Origin: Endozoicomonas_A sp049275935
GTDB lineage: Bacteria; Pseudomonadota; Gammaproteobacteria; Pseudomonadales; Endozoicomonadaceae
NCBI RefSeq assembly: GCF_049275935.1
Contig: NZ_CP184830.1
Location: 4,774,001-4,838,000 of the forward strand
Reading direction: 5' to 3'
Length of the DNA stretch: 64,000 bases
Part shown: positions 35,647 to 43,788 of the stretch, piece by piece
Layout: each line of letters begins with the position of its first letter
Numbering within the stretch: position 1 is the first letter of the stretch
Made by a program: the position numbers and the translations under genes
Notes under the pieces: model-generated
Told to the model about the DNA's origin: nothing
Databases searched by the model: none
Seen by the model: only the letters and a program-made list of their open reading frames with translations

Positions 35647-37352
35647 CAGCCTGACCGAGAATAGGCTTATCTGTTATGATAAGCCTTAAACCAACTCTGA
35701 TTATGCCAAATGTCACCACCACCAAAGTTTAAGGACAGTCCTGTTGAGTTTGATCAGCATCTGCTGTTCCCAACCAACGTTTTCGATTTGCTTCCCAAAG
35801 ATCATGATTGTTTTATTTATGAAAGCATTTTTCAGAACATTAATACGTCTGAAGTCGAAAAAAAATATCACCACCTTGGTCAGCACGCATACCCTCCAAA
35901 GCTCATTGTCGCTATTCTGATCTACGCATACAGCCATGGTGTTTTCAGTTCCCGTGAGATTGAGCGACGGTGTCGACAAGACTTGGCGTTCATGTATATC
36001 TCACAAATGAACTGCCCGAATTTCAGGGTTCTTGGTGACTTTCGTAAGGATAATCTGTCGTTTTTCCATGACTGCTTCAAACAGTCAGTCAAACTGGCCA
36101 TTGAACTCAAAATGGCATCACTGGGTCATATCAGCCTGGACGGCTCCAAGTTCAAAGCCAACAGCTCAAAACACAAGGCCATGAGCTACGGGAGGCTCAA
36201 AGCGAAAGAGGCAGAACTCAGTGCCGAAGTGGATGAGCTGATCAAAAAAGCCAGTCAGTGTGATCAGGAAGAAGATGACGCCTACAAAGCAACCAATGGT
36301 TACAGCATTCCTGAAGACCTCCAGTTTAAAGAAGAGCGCCTGAAAAAAATCAAAGAGGCCAAGAAAGCACTTGAAGAACGTGAAAAAGCTTTAAATCCAG
36401 ACAAACCAATAGACGACAAAAAGCAGATCAGTTTTGCAGATCACGATGCCCGCATGATGAGCAAGAAGGGGTATTGTGAGTACAGCTACAATGCTCAAAT
36501 TACAGTTGATTCCGATAACCAGATCATTGTTGGCCAGCATGTCAGCCAACACGCCAACGATGTACAGGAAGTGGAGCCGGCGCTGAGGGCATTATCAGGA
36601 GCCACTGATGGCGCGGCTGTAGATAAGTGGAGTATGGATAATGGTTACTTTTCAGGGTCAAACTTACATACAGTCGAGCGACATGAGATTGATGCCTATA
36701 TCGCAACCGACAAGGCGGAGAAGCCTGCCGCTGACGACCTTGAAAGCTCTGACAGGAAGTTTGTCAAAGCGGATTTTGCGTATGATTCCGAAGCTGATGT
36801 ATTTATCTGTCCGGCAGGGGAAAAGCTGGTAACGAACCCGGCCAGCAAAAGCAAAAGAAAAAGCTACCGGGCAAACAAGACGGTATGCAGGGAATGCCCT
36901 TATCGTCGGAATTGCAGTGATTCAAAGAAAGAGGCTGGCAGGGTTATCCGTACCGATAAGTTTGAAAAAGCACGTCAGGCTATGAATAAGAAAATGGAGA
37001 CAGCCGGTGCGAAAGCCATATATGAGCGTCGTAAAGTTATTGCGGAGCCACCATTTGGACAGATAAAAGAATCTGGTTTCCGAGGGTTCAGTCTCCGCGG
37101 CAAAGAAAAAGTTTCAGCGGAATTTTCACTGGTATGCACTGCGCATAATATCAAAAAATTTGTAAAAGCGGCTTCCACGAGGTCAATCCGTCTTGAAGAT
37201 TTGAAAGAGGCTAAAAAGGCAGCATAGAGGCTGTGAGAAGGCATAAATATGCAAAAATGAGCAAAATCCCACTAATAATTGGATATTTTTTGCTCATTTT
37301 AAGATTTGGGAAAACTTCTGTTGGTCTGGTTGCGCTATTCTCGGTCAGGCTC
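35647..37352 (+). mobile_element. IS1182-family insertion sequence, complete
   Basis: The element is about 1.7 kb and ends in inverted repeats sharing AGCCTGACCGAGAATAG (17 of 17 inside the terminal base). CTAG flanks both sides (35643-35646 and 37353-37356) and fits a 4-base target duplication, although CTAG is itself a palindrome and could be part of the target. It inserted upstream of the helicase-nuclease gene. Confidence 0.85.
35710..37227 (+). CDS. IS1182-family transposase
   Basis: The 505-residue DDE transposase is intact. The N-terminal domain contains H-A-Y-P-P-K-L-I-V-A-I-L-I-Y-A-Y and S-R-E-I-E-R-R-C. The first catalytic Asp is likely in I-S-L-D-G-S-K-F-K-A-N. A Glu/Lys-rich coiled insertion follows, then M-D-N-G-Y-F-S and a C-R-E-C-P-Y-R-R-N-C zinc-like motif. 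No frameshift is seen, so the element may be active. Confidence 0.93.
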   Translation: MSPPPKFKDSPVEFDQHLLFPTNVFDLLPKDHDCFIYESIFQNINTSEVEKKYHHLGQHAYPPKLIVAILIYAYSHGVFSSREIERRCRQDLAFMYISQMNCPNFRVLGDFRKDNLSFFHDCFKQSVKLAIELKMASLGHISLDGSKFKANSSKHKAMSYGRLKAKEAELSAEVDELIKKASQCDQEEDDAYKATNGYSIPEDLQFKEERLKKIKEAKKALEEREKALNPDKPIDDKKQISFADHDARMMSKKGYCEYSYNAQITVDSDNQIIVGQHVSQHANDVQEVEPALRALSGATDGAAVDKWSMDNGYFSGSNLHTVERHEIDAYIATDKAEKPAADDLESSDRKFVKADFAYDSEADVFICPAGEKLVTNPASKSKRKSYRANKTVCRECPYRRNCSDSKKEAGRVIRTDKFEKARQAMNKKMETAGAKAIYERRKVIAEPPFGQIKESGFRGFSLRGKEKVSAEFSLVCTAHNIKKFVKAASTRSIRLEDLKEAKKAA

Positions 37353-37572
37353 CTAGAGGTGTGAGCTGCACGAGAACCAAGTTGTACCGGAAAGATATAA
37401 ATAAAGCGGTACGGAAAATAATAGGACGCCCTTATATTTGACACGGTAGCTTGGGAGACTGATTGTAAGACCAGTAGACTACTGAATTTAAACGTGAATA
37501 TGTTTAGTTATGTTTGCCGGATGAGAGTGGGTGGGCCGGTAGTAGCCCCTGAGATGAAAGGGGCCTTCAGCG

Positions 37573-38595
37573 TCAGTGGGTTTTTATATCCAAGACTACG
37601 GGCACAAACTTCCTACCCTGAAGTTTACTACCCATAGTCAAGCTCACTTCAATGGGGTATTTGAGGCTTTCCAACTTTCTGATGCAGCTTTCATCCAGGT
37701 CGAACTCTTCCATCTCGTAACCCCCTGATCCTGTAACGGTGAAATTACGGGTATTAGTCGAAACCACTTGTCGCACGGTATAAAGCTTGGAAAGTTCAAA
37801 GTTCTTCTGATATCTGGGAGAATAGCCGTGGCCTGTCTTATAGCCGAGCAAGATAAAGTGATCTGGATGGCTCGGGGTTAAGGGGGCATCATTCTGGCGT
37901 TCATGTTCTTCCATTGCCTGATTTGCCTGCATCATCATAAGATCGGCTTTTTGTTGCAGCTTTTTTTGGAGCTGCAGGTGGACAGAGTTGTGAATCCATT
38001 TCCTGGGCGCTTCTGATATTACAGCTATTGCAATGGCCTCTGGAGATGCGTCCCTGTCCAGACCAGAGAGGTCGATTTCCATCATGCAGGTATTGGCTTC
38101 CAGCACTTTTTGTTTTTTGATGTTATCTACCTCATGGGTGACCCGGATTTCTATATCCAGATCCTGTTGTTCATAGGGATAGCCGGTTGCATCAGATCGG
38201 TAACCGGGTTTCAGTACCTCGAGACCTACCTCTTCAAAATCGATCATTTCACTGGTGACCCGTTCTCTGGCTGTGTGAATTTTTCCTGCTTTATCCACTG
38301 AACTGGCAGAAATATGATCTTCAGGTATGAGAACTTTTTTATGAGATGCAATGACCTGTTTGGCAAAGCGGTGAAGGGTGGTTTCTATACAGCTTTCGCT
38401 TTCCTGACCCTGGTGGTGAGCAAAATGGTGCGTTCTGACTTCACCTTTTCTGGCAATCAGGGGTGTTTTGCAGCCTGGGCAAATGCAGTCACAATCCAGT
38501 CCGCTTTTAACTTCTGAAATGTGGAGAAGCTGGCCGTTTTGTTCTCCGAATTTTAACTCAGCCTGCTGCTTGTTCAATGTGCTTTCGATATCCAT
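37573..38595 (-). CDS. CoiA-like competence/nuclease-family protein
   Basis: The 340-residue protein begins with a zinc-ribbon-like region C-D-C-I-C-P-G-C-K-T-P-L, followed by T-H-H-F-A-H-H, the hallmark of CoiA-like proteins. A PD-(D/E)XK-like segment is suggested by D-L-D-I-E-I-R-V-T-H near 145. CoiA proteins in Gram-positives act in recombination of incoming DNA; in Gram-negatives similar proteins turn up in defence islands. It is divergent from the membrane protein at 38722, with 126 bases between. Confidence 0.7.
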   Translation of the reverse strand: MDIESTLNKQQAELKFGEQNGQLLHISEVKSGLDCDCICPGCKTPLIARKGEVRTHHFAHHQGQESESCIETTLHRFAKQVIASHKKVLIPEDHISASSVDKAGKIHTARERVTSEMIDFEEVGLEVLKPGYRSDATGYPYEQQDLDIEIRVTHEVDNIKKQKVLEANTCMMEIDLSGLDRDASPEAIAIAVISEAPRKWIHNSVHLQLQKKLQQKADLMMMQANQAMEEHERQNDAPLTPSHPDHFILLGYKTGHGYSPRYQKNFELSKLYTVRQVVSTNTRNFTVTGSGGYEMEEFDLDESCIRKLESLKYPIEVSLTMGSKLQGRKFVPVVLDIKTH

Positions 38596-38721
38596 GATCC
38601 AATCCTCTAGTATCTATTCTGATCAGTGAGCCAGCGAGTGCTGGTGAGGTTAATACTGGTATGGCATAGTCGTTCCAAACAGAGATAAACCCCGCTAAAA
38701 GGGGTTATAAGGGGTAAAGGA

Positions 38722-39747
38722 ATGGGTGCGGATACTGCCTGCCAAGCCAGTCTTGATGCGGCTGAGAGTGTTTTGCTGTATCTCGAGGAGATAAGAAAGA
38801 GAAAAAGTTATTTAACTCTACATGAGTGGCTTTTTTTGGCTTTGGCTGAGAAGACGAAAGAGTTGGCAACAGCAGAAATTGCCAGTGAAGACCTTTTGTT
38901 TGATCCAGAAGATCTTGTCGAATGGCTTAAGCAACATTCAGAGAAGAAAATAAAGGCTGATCAAGAGAGCGCTTCAGATTATATTTCTGGTAAGTTTTCA
39001 GCTCTGATGAAGTCGCTCAAAGATGATGTCCGTGTCAAGGATATTGCTCTGGATAACAGTCTATCGTGCTACGGTGTTCCTGCTAAAAAGCTGGGCGGTG
39101 GTAAAGGTAATCGCAATGAATATTATCTAGAACCTGTTTATCTGACGGAAGATGAAACGGTGGCTTTTTCTGAGGCTCAAACGGCTTATCCTGTGCCAGA
39201 AATGGGTATTCGGTATCATGAGCAAAAGAAAAAGAGTGGCCCATTGATTGCCCGGTTCCTTGATGGGGTAGACATGAAAGGTTGGCGACTCTTGTTGTTC
39301 CTGTCGGTGGTCATTATCCCCCTGCTGGTTTTTTCCGGTTTGATGCTGAGCCCGGCGCTTTCGCTCTTTTTACCAAAACTCAAAGGAGCATTGGCAGGTT
39401 TTATGGTAGTAGGGGCTATTTTTCTTGGCGTTTTCTTCGCTTTGTTTGGTTTTATATTCCGTCTGGTAGATAAGCGTGTGGCCATGCTGCCAGACTGGGT
39501 TTCACTGAGTCCGGAATATTGGTTATTGGAATACCGGCCAACGAAAAATGATGCTGGAGAATACAGTCACCGAAAGATAGCGCTGGTTCATTATATTGCA
39601 GACTGTAAGGTGTGTTCAGGCGAAGTCACGGTTGGAAAGGGTGGCTGGCATTTTCCCGGACGACTGGTGGGACGCTGCAATGAAAACCCGGTGGAGCATG
39701 TTTATACCTTTGATCATGTGACTCGGGTAGGCAAGCCGCTTCGGTGA
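38722..39747 (+). CDS. Two-helix membrane protein, function unknown
   Basis: The 341-residue protein has a helical N-terminal half, two strong membrane segments (about 189-212 and 222-250), and a C-terminal soluble part with Cys and His in C-K-V-C-S-G-E-V and H-F-P-G-R-L-V-G-R-C that could bind zinc. AAAGGA lies 3 bases before the ATG. No family is recognised. The location next to the CoiA-like and restriction genes hints at a defence or DNA-uptake role. Confidence 0.6.
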   Translation: MGADTACQASLDAAESVLLYLEEIRKRKSYLTLHEWLFLALAEKTKELATAEIASEDLLFDPEDLVEWLKQHSEKKIKADQESASDYISGKFSALMKSLKDDVRVKDIALDNSLSCYGVPAKKLGGGKGNRNEYYLEPVYLTEDETVAFSEAQTAYPVPEMGIRYHEQKKKSGPLIARFLDGVDMKGWRLLLFLSVVIIPLLVFSGLMLSPALSLFLPKLKGALAGFMVVGAIFLGVFFALFGFIFRLVDKRVAMLPDWVSLSPEYWLLEYRPTKNDAGEYSHRKIALVHYIADCKVCSGEVTVGKGGWHFPGRLVGRCNENPVEHVYTFDHVTRVGKPLR

Positions 39748-39804
39748 GGGAGCGATGGCCTTAATTGGTTACTACCGGTAAGCAACACTACCGGTAATTG
39801 AACT

Positions 39805-39832
39805 TTGACAAGATACGTCAATGGCGTATAAT
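39805..39832 (+). promoter_or_regulatory. Consensus sigma-70 promoter of the toxin-antitoxin pair
   Basis: TTGACA (39805-39810) and TATAAT (39827-39832) are both perfect, with a 16-base spacer. The toxin ATG at 39840 lies 8 bases after the -10 element, so transcription would start at or next to the A of ATG and the mRNA would be leaderless. Confidence 0.85.
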
Positions 39833-39839
39833 TCAGTTT

Positions 39840-40160
39840 ATGGTAATCATAGAAACAGCTGTCTTTACACGTAGAATCAAAGAGTTAATGAGTGATGAAG
39901 AGTATAAGTTGTTACAGGAATCCCTCGTTAACCGACCTGATGCAGGTGCAATCATTCAGGCTTCTGGTGGCTTAAGAAAGCTTCGTTGGAAACTGGAAGG
40001 AAGGGGTAAAAGCGGTGGTGTCCGCATCATTTACTACTGGGTAACTGCAGATGACCAAATTTATATGCTCTATGCCTATCCAAAAAATGAGCAGGAAGAA
40101 TTGACTGCAGATCAAAAGAAAATGCTGAAAAAAATGGTGGAGAGGTGGTCTGATGGATAA
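39840..40160 (+). CDS. RelE/HigB-like toxin
   Basis: The 106-residue protein is a RelE-superfamily toxin, predicted to cut mRNA on the ribosome. It has T-A-V-F-T-R-R-I-K-E-L near the start, L-R-K-L-R-W, then G-V-R-I-I-Y-Y-W and I-Y-M-L-Y-A-Y, the standard core. The ATG at 39840 is the natural start; the in-frame TTG at 39798 would lie within the promoter. Its stop overlaps the antitoxin start by 8 bases. Confidence 0.88.
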   Translation: MVIIETAVFTRRIKELMSDEEYKLLQESLVNRPDAGAIIQASGGLRKLRWKLEGRGKSGGVRIIYYWVTADDQIYMLYAYPKNEQEELTADQKKMLKKMVERWSDG

Positions 40161-40443
40161 ATCAATGTTTGATGAGCTGTTGGCCAGTGTCCATGAAATG
40201 GATGAAATAGTTAAAGGTAAAAGAGAACCTACCAGGGTGACTGAGTTTCCTGAGCCTGAAGTAAAGGCTATCCGGGAGCAGGTTGGGTTGAGTCAGGGCA
40301 AGTTTGCATTACTGATTGGTGTCAGTAAGCGAACGTTGGAAAATTGGGAGCAGGGGCGTCGGCAACCGAGTGGGCCCGCAAAAGCTCTTTTGCGTATTTT
40401 TGCAGTTGATCCTGAGGGAGCGCTGCGAGCTTTGCATGGGTAA
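40153..40443 (+). CDS. NadS-like antitoxin (helix-turn-helix)
   Basis: The 96-residue protein has a Cro/C1-type helix-turn-helix at about 43-75: L-S-Q-G-K-F-A-L-L-I-G-V then S-K-R-T-L-E-N-W-E-Q-G-R. The toxin-first order and the R-Q-P-S-G-P-A-K-A-L-L ending are as in NadS/HigA antitoxins. It should bind the toxin and repress the promoter upstream. Confidence 0.88.
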   Translation: MDKSMFDELLASVHEMDEIVKGKREPTRVTEFPEPEVKAIREQVGLSQGKFALLIGVSKRTLENWEQGRRQPSGPAKALLRIFAVDPEGALRALHG

Positions 40444-40520
40444 AAAATAAGAAATTAAAAATATATATTTTATCAGAAAAGACTATATTAAGCTCCCTCA
40501 CCACCGCCATATAACAAAAA

Positions 40521-40550
40521 ACCTGTAGGCTGTCGTCTACAGGTTTTTTC
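40521..40550 (+). terminator. Rho-independent terminator after the toxin-antitoxin operon
   Basis: ACCTGTAG, an 8-base loop and CTACAGGT followed by five further T. It lies about 80 bases after the antitoxin stop. Confidence 0.85.
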
Positions 40551-40790
40551 TGTTTTAGCTCTATGTTTAAAGGCTTTTTGCAGCCTTTGCCGGTTTTGCA
40601 AAACGGGCTTTTTCACTGTTTTTCCTCCTGTTCCTCTCTGTTTTTCTCTCTTCTCGGTTTTTTTGGAGGAATTGGGGTGTCACTTCCTCCATTTTGGTTT
40701 TTCTTTTCAAAACAGTACGTTAGTTTAGTTTTTGGACTGGAGGTCGATGTCGGGTTCGTGGGCGATTTTATGGTGGGCAGATAAAACTGA

Positions 40791-41026
40791 TTACAAACCA
40801 GAGTCTACTAATGTTGCGGTGGTTTGCTTTCTAAAATGTTCCCGCTGCTCAGACCAGAGCATCGGGAAGGGGTTCATACAGTCTTTCATCGACAGCTGCC
40901 ACGTACCCTGATAGCACAGAATATCCTCCTGAATATCCGGGGCCAGACAGGTCAGGCGGATGCACTTTGAGACCCTGGCCTTGTCCACCTTCTCTTTCTC
41001 AGCCAGCTGCTTGATGCCAGGGAGCG
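40791..41026 (-). pseudogene. Recombinase-like C-terminal fragment, 5' part lost at an IS5-like relic
   Basis: The minus strand reads without a stop from I-K-Q-L-A-E-K-E-K-V-D-K-A-R-V-S-K through L-A-P-D-I-Q-E-D-I-L to M-N-P-F-P-M-L-W-S-E-Q-R. A helix-turn-helix followed by L-A-P-D-I-x-E and a Trp-Glu-Gln-Arg close is the C-terminal pattern of serine-recombinase-associated proteins. The 5' end is missing where the transposase relic begins, so it cannot be functional. The preceding 40563-40790 holds no gene I can support. Confidence 0.5.
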
Positions 41027-41062
41027 TTCTTTTCTAACCAGACAATCAATTTACTGATGTTG

Positions 41063-41832
41063 TCAAGCTAACCAGATCATGATGGCTGCTATCTGAAGCA
41101 TTTTCATATAATTGCGTGCCAAGCGTTCATAGCGAGTTGCAACTCGCCGAAAGTTCTTGAGCTTTTGGAATAGTCGCTCAATTAGATTTCGCTACTTGTA
41201 GATTTCTTTGTCATATTTTCGCTGATCTATCCGATTTCGCTTCGGAGGAATCACTGCTTCAGCACCTGACTTCTTGACCTCGAGGAGGAGTGCATTTGAG
41301 TCATATCCCTTGTCAGCAAGAACGAAGTCCGCTGAAAATCCCTCTATCATGGCATTTGCCTGTTCTTACTCTGATGCTTGTCCAGCTGTGAGAATGAAGC
41401 GAACAGGATTACCAAGTGCATCCGTTGCAGTGTGGATCCTGGTTGTTAAACCTCCCCTTGATTTTCCAACTGCTTCGGCACTGTTATCCGTTTTTTTGGA
41501 GCACCGTGTTGATGAACACGGGTGATTGATCCGTCAACCATGAGGTATTCCGTATCACAATCCTGACTCAGTTTTTCAAAGACTTGATTGCATATTCCTT
41601 TCGAGCTCCAGCGACTGAATCGGTTGTATATTATTGTGCCAATCACCGAACTCTTCAGGCATGTCTCTCCACGGTACTCGGGTACGAGCAAGCCAGAGAA
41701 TCGACTCAATGAATAACCTGTTGTCAGCTGTTGGTCCGGGGTCAGAGACTTTACCCGGCAGCATGTCTTTGACCCGATCCCATTGTTTATCTTTGAGTAC
41801 TGTGCGAGTTGTAGCAGACCTAAACGCCGCAT
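41063..41832 (-). pseudogene. IS5-family transposase relic
   Basis: The minus strand begins M-R-R-L-G-L-L-Q-L and contains, in shifting frames, the IS5 segments W-L-A-R-T-R-V-P-W-R-D-M-P-E-E-F-G, Y-L-M-V-D-G-S-I-T-R-V-H-Q-H-G and L-I-E-R-L-F-Q-K-L-K-N-F-R-R. It ends M-I-W-L-A-stop. Frameshifts and at least two internal stops (for example a TAG before R-N-L-I-E-R) make it dead. Exact element ends were not found. Confidence 0.8.
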
Positions 41833-42047
41833 TCTAGATCACTTTCAGGTGTCTTTCCGGTCAGGTTACTGATGTTTTTATCTGTTCGGTCGGTTGGATA
41901 ATAACGCGCCCTGGTCGAGGTTCAGGAGGATGCAGAGAGTTGGAGGGCATTGTGCCTTTCGGCAAGCGTAAAGGCAGATTCTGGACGAGTGGTACAAATC
42001 ATCGAGCCAGAAAGGCACTACTCACAGAATTAATGCTAATTGAGTAG

Positions 42048-42075
42048 TTACCACCGTTAATGATTGTTTTATACT
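42048..42075 (+). promoter_or_regulatory. Candidate promoter of the cold-shock gene
   Basis: TTACCA (42048-42053) and TATACT (42070-42075) have a 16-base spacer. Use of this promoter would give a 5' leader of about 190 bases, similar to the long structured leaders of cspA-type mRNAs. The region 41850-42047 holds no supported gene. Confidence 0.4.
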
Positions 42076-42271
42076 CGTTGCTAAAAGCTCGAAGCCATGT
42101 AAAATGGGCACCAGGTTATAAGTGCGTTTGATTCTTTATGTATAGATTTAGTGTTCTGAGCGTAGTAGCTTGTCCTGTTCTTCATAAGCGATAACAAAAC
42201 TTCTAGCTTTACCGCCTTATCCGTGGCATACACGGCAAGGTATTTTGCTTAAAAAAAATCAGGATATGATT

Positions 42272-42478
42272 ATGTCTACTACTACCGGTACTGTTAAGTG
42301 GTTCAACGAAGAGAAAGGTTTTGGTTTCATCGCTCAGGAGAATGGTCCTGACGTGTTCGCCCATTTCCGTCAGATCGTTGGCGACGGTTTCAAAACCCTG
42401 ACTGAAGGCCAGCAGGTTGAATTTCGAGTGACCCAGGGTCAGAAAGGTCCTCAGGCAGAAGACATCCGTCCTCTGTAA
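42272..42478 (+). CDS. CspA-family cold-shock protein
   Basis: The 68-residue cold-shock domain protein has the RNP1 motif K-G-F-G-F-I and RNP2-like V-F-A-H-F (V-F-V-H-F in most relatives), and starts T-G-T-V-K-W-F-N-E-E. It binds single-stranded RNA and melts secondary structure. AGGA lies 8 bases before the ATG; an earlier in-frame codon is not needed. A terminator follows. Confidence 0.93.
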   Translation: MSTTTGTVKWFNEEKGFGFIAQENGPDVFAHFRQIVGDGFKTLTEGQQVEFRVTQGQKGPQAEDIRPL

Positions 42479-42530
42479 AGATTGAGCTACGTACTATGTA
42501 GCTGAGATGCTTCACATTGGTGAAGGTGAA

Positions 42531-42560
42531 AAGGCAATACCTCAGGGTGTTGCCTTTTTT
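42531..42560 (+). terminator. Rho-independent terminator after the cold-shock gene
   Basis: AAGGCAA and TTGCCTT flank a 12-base loop and are followed by T residues. Confidence 0.8.
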
Positions 42561-42589
42561 GCGTTCAGGGAAGAGTAAAAGGGAAGACC

Positions 42590-42821
42590 ATGGCTACTAC
42601 CAACATCTGGCAACAGTTCAGGCGCTTATCCCGGAAGGAAGCAAGGTTATAGCTACAATCACCGCGCTCAATGGCAATGGAACGAGTCAGTCAGAGCTAA
42701 GCGGTGGTTCAGTCGTGACAGTGAGAAGAGAGTCTGTGGGACTAGGGCAGAAGGCTTTTATTCAGGGGGAGAGGTAAAGGGGGCTGTGCCGGATTTGGCG
42801 CTGCATGAGGTGGAGGTTTGA
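42590..42821 (+). pseudogene. Frameshifted second copy of the phage tail-end gene
   Basis: This 232-base stretch aligns along its whole length to 20356-20589 (234 bases). It lacks one A after its 31st base and one G near the 3' end, so the frame is broken twice. Most other differences are scattered substitutions. It shows that a related prophage tail once ended here. Confidence 0.9.
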
Positions 42822-42867
42822 GAACATCAGGCATCAGGGCGCAATTCAGGTTCTCGTAAATTTATTA

Positions 42868-43498
42868 TTACCCGTCATTGTTTATTCCCCCTCCTGAACT
42901 GAAACTGTCATCGTATGAAGAACCAAATGAGCCATCAAATGATGAACTTAAAGAGCCATGCATATCGGAATCCAGGGAGTCATTCATATTTGTACCATTC
43001 AGGCTTCTGCCTATATCAATGCCGCCAATGCTGTCGTCCACCATTTTATCATTCTGATGACTATCAAGCTTCAGGCGGGTAATGGTTTTTCGAGCCAGTG
43101 CCTTTTGCTTGGCTGGCAGGGCTGGGTTAGGTGATATTTCATCGGGTGAAAAATTGATCACAAAGGTATGCTCCGCCATGCCAATAGGGTCTTCAACTGC
43201 TGATAAGGCTTCTTCTTTTCTTTCTGCCAACTGGCCCAATCCCGAATCAACCCGTTGCAAAGGGAAGCATTGCCAGCCCCAGCCAGTCCATCCCGCACGT
43301 CTGAGGGTGAGAACACAAAAGCCGGGGTTCGCTCCTGAATATCTTCACCGTTCTTTTGCGGCAGCCAATAATTGCGGTGAGGGTCCCACACCGCAAAAAT
43401 GCCATTGGTCATGGCGTAAAGCACCAGGCCAGGGTTGGCAGGGCGATCAGTAGATGGTTGACAGCCATCAGTCGGTTACTGATTGTGGCTGGTTGCAT
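42868..43498 (-). pseudogene. Decayed cargo gene sharing its start with the GIY-YIG gene
   Basis: The minus strand starts M-Q-P-A-T-I-S-N-R-L-M-A-V-N-H, shifts frame to V-L-Y-A-M-T-N-G-I-F-A-V-W-D-P, then shifts again to Q-R-V-D-S-G-L-G-Q-L-A-E-R. The C-terminus is a low-complexity Asp/Ser/Gly region. Two frameshifts break it. The function of the parent is unknown; the first six residues and leader match the GIY-YIG gene. Confidence 0.7.
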
Positions 43499-43563
43499 AA
43501 GCTTGTTGTTAACTGTTGTGGGTCAAGCTGGCTACTGTATTGCTTGTATTAAGAAAAGACTGA
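43481..43563. repeat. 83-bp duplicated segment, copy 2
   Basis: It aligns without gaps to 22279-22361 and lies at the same place relative to a minus-strand start codon and downstream of a copy of the phage tail-end gene. Confidence 0.85.
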
Positions 43564-43705
43564 GATACTGAGTCGTACACGCTATCAAGTGTTTTTCCCT
43601 ATCCGGCTAAACATGTACGATAGTCTATGTTAAATGATTTTTTGACCAGAGCAGAGGAAGCTTTGGAGGGAGTTCAATATGTTTATTAACCTTGTTTGAG
43701 TAATC

Positions 43706-43734
43706 TTGATCACGCTTTAATAAACGTCTATGTT
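43706..43734 (+). promoter_or_regulatory. Candidate promoter of the McrBC-like operon
   Basis: TTGATC (43706-43711) and TATGTT (43729-43734) have a 17-base spacer and lie about 55 bases upstream of the first ATG. Confidence 0.45.
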
Positions 43735-43788
43735 TCAGCTATTTTTTTCTATACTCTTACCTGTTATTGGCCTAACGTCGGTTAACGG

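Noticed and set aside
39798..39839. TTG at 39798 as toxin start
   Set aside because: The codons would lie across the -35 and -10 elements; the ATG at 39840 begins the conserved toxin sequence.
40563..40784. Phe-rich plus-strand frame after the toxin-antitoxin terminator
   Set aside because: Low-complexity composition, no ribosome site, and it mirrors a Lys/Arg-rich minus-strand stretch that also lacks a start.
42517..42777. Frame joining sequence upstream with the tail-end gene copy as a living gene
   Set aside because: The apparent N-terminus is out-of-frame sequence created by a one-base deletion; comparison with the intact copy shows two deletions.
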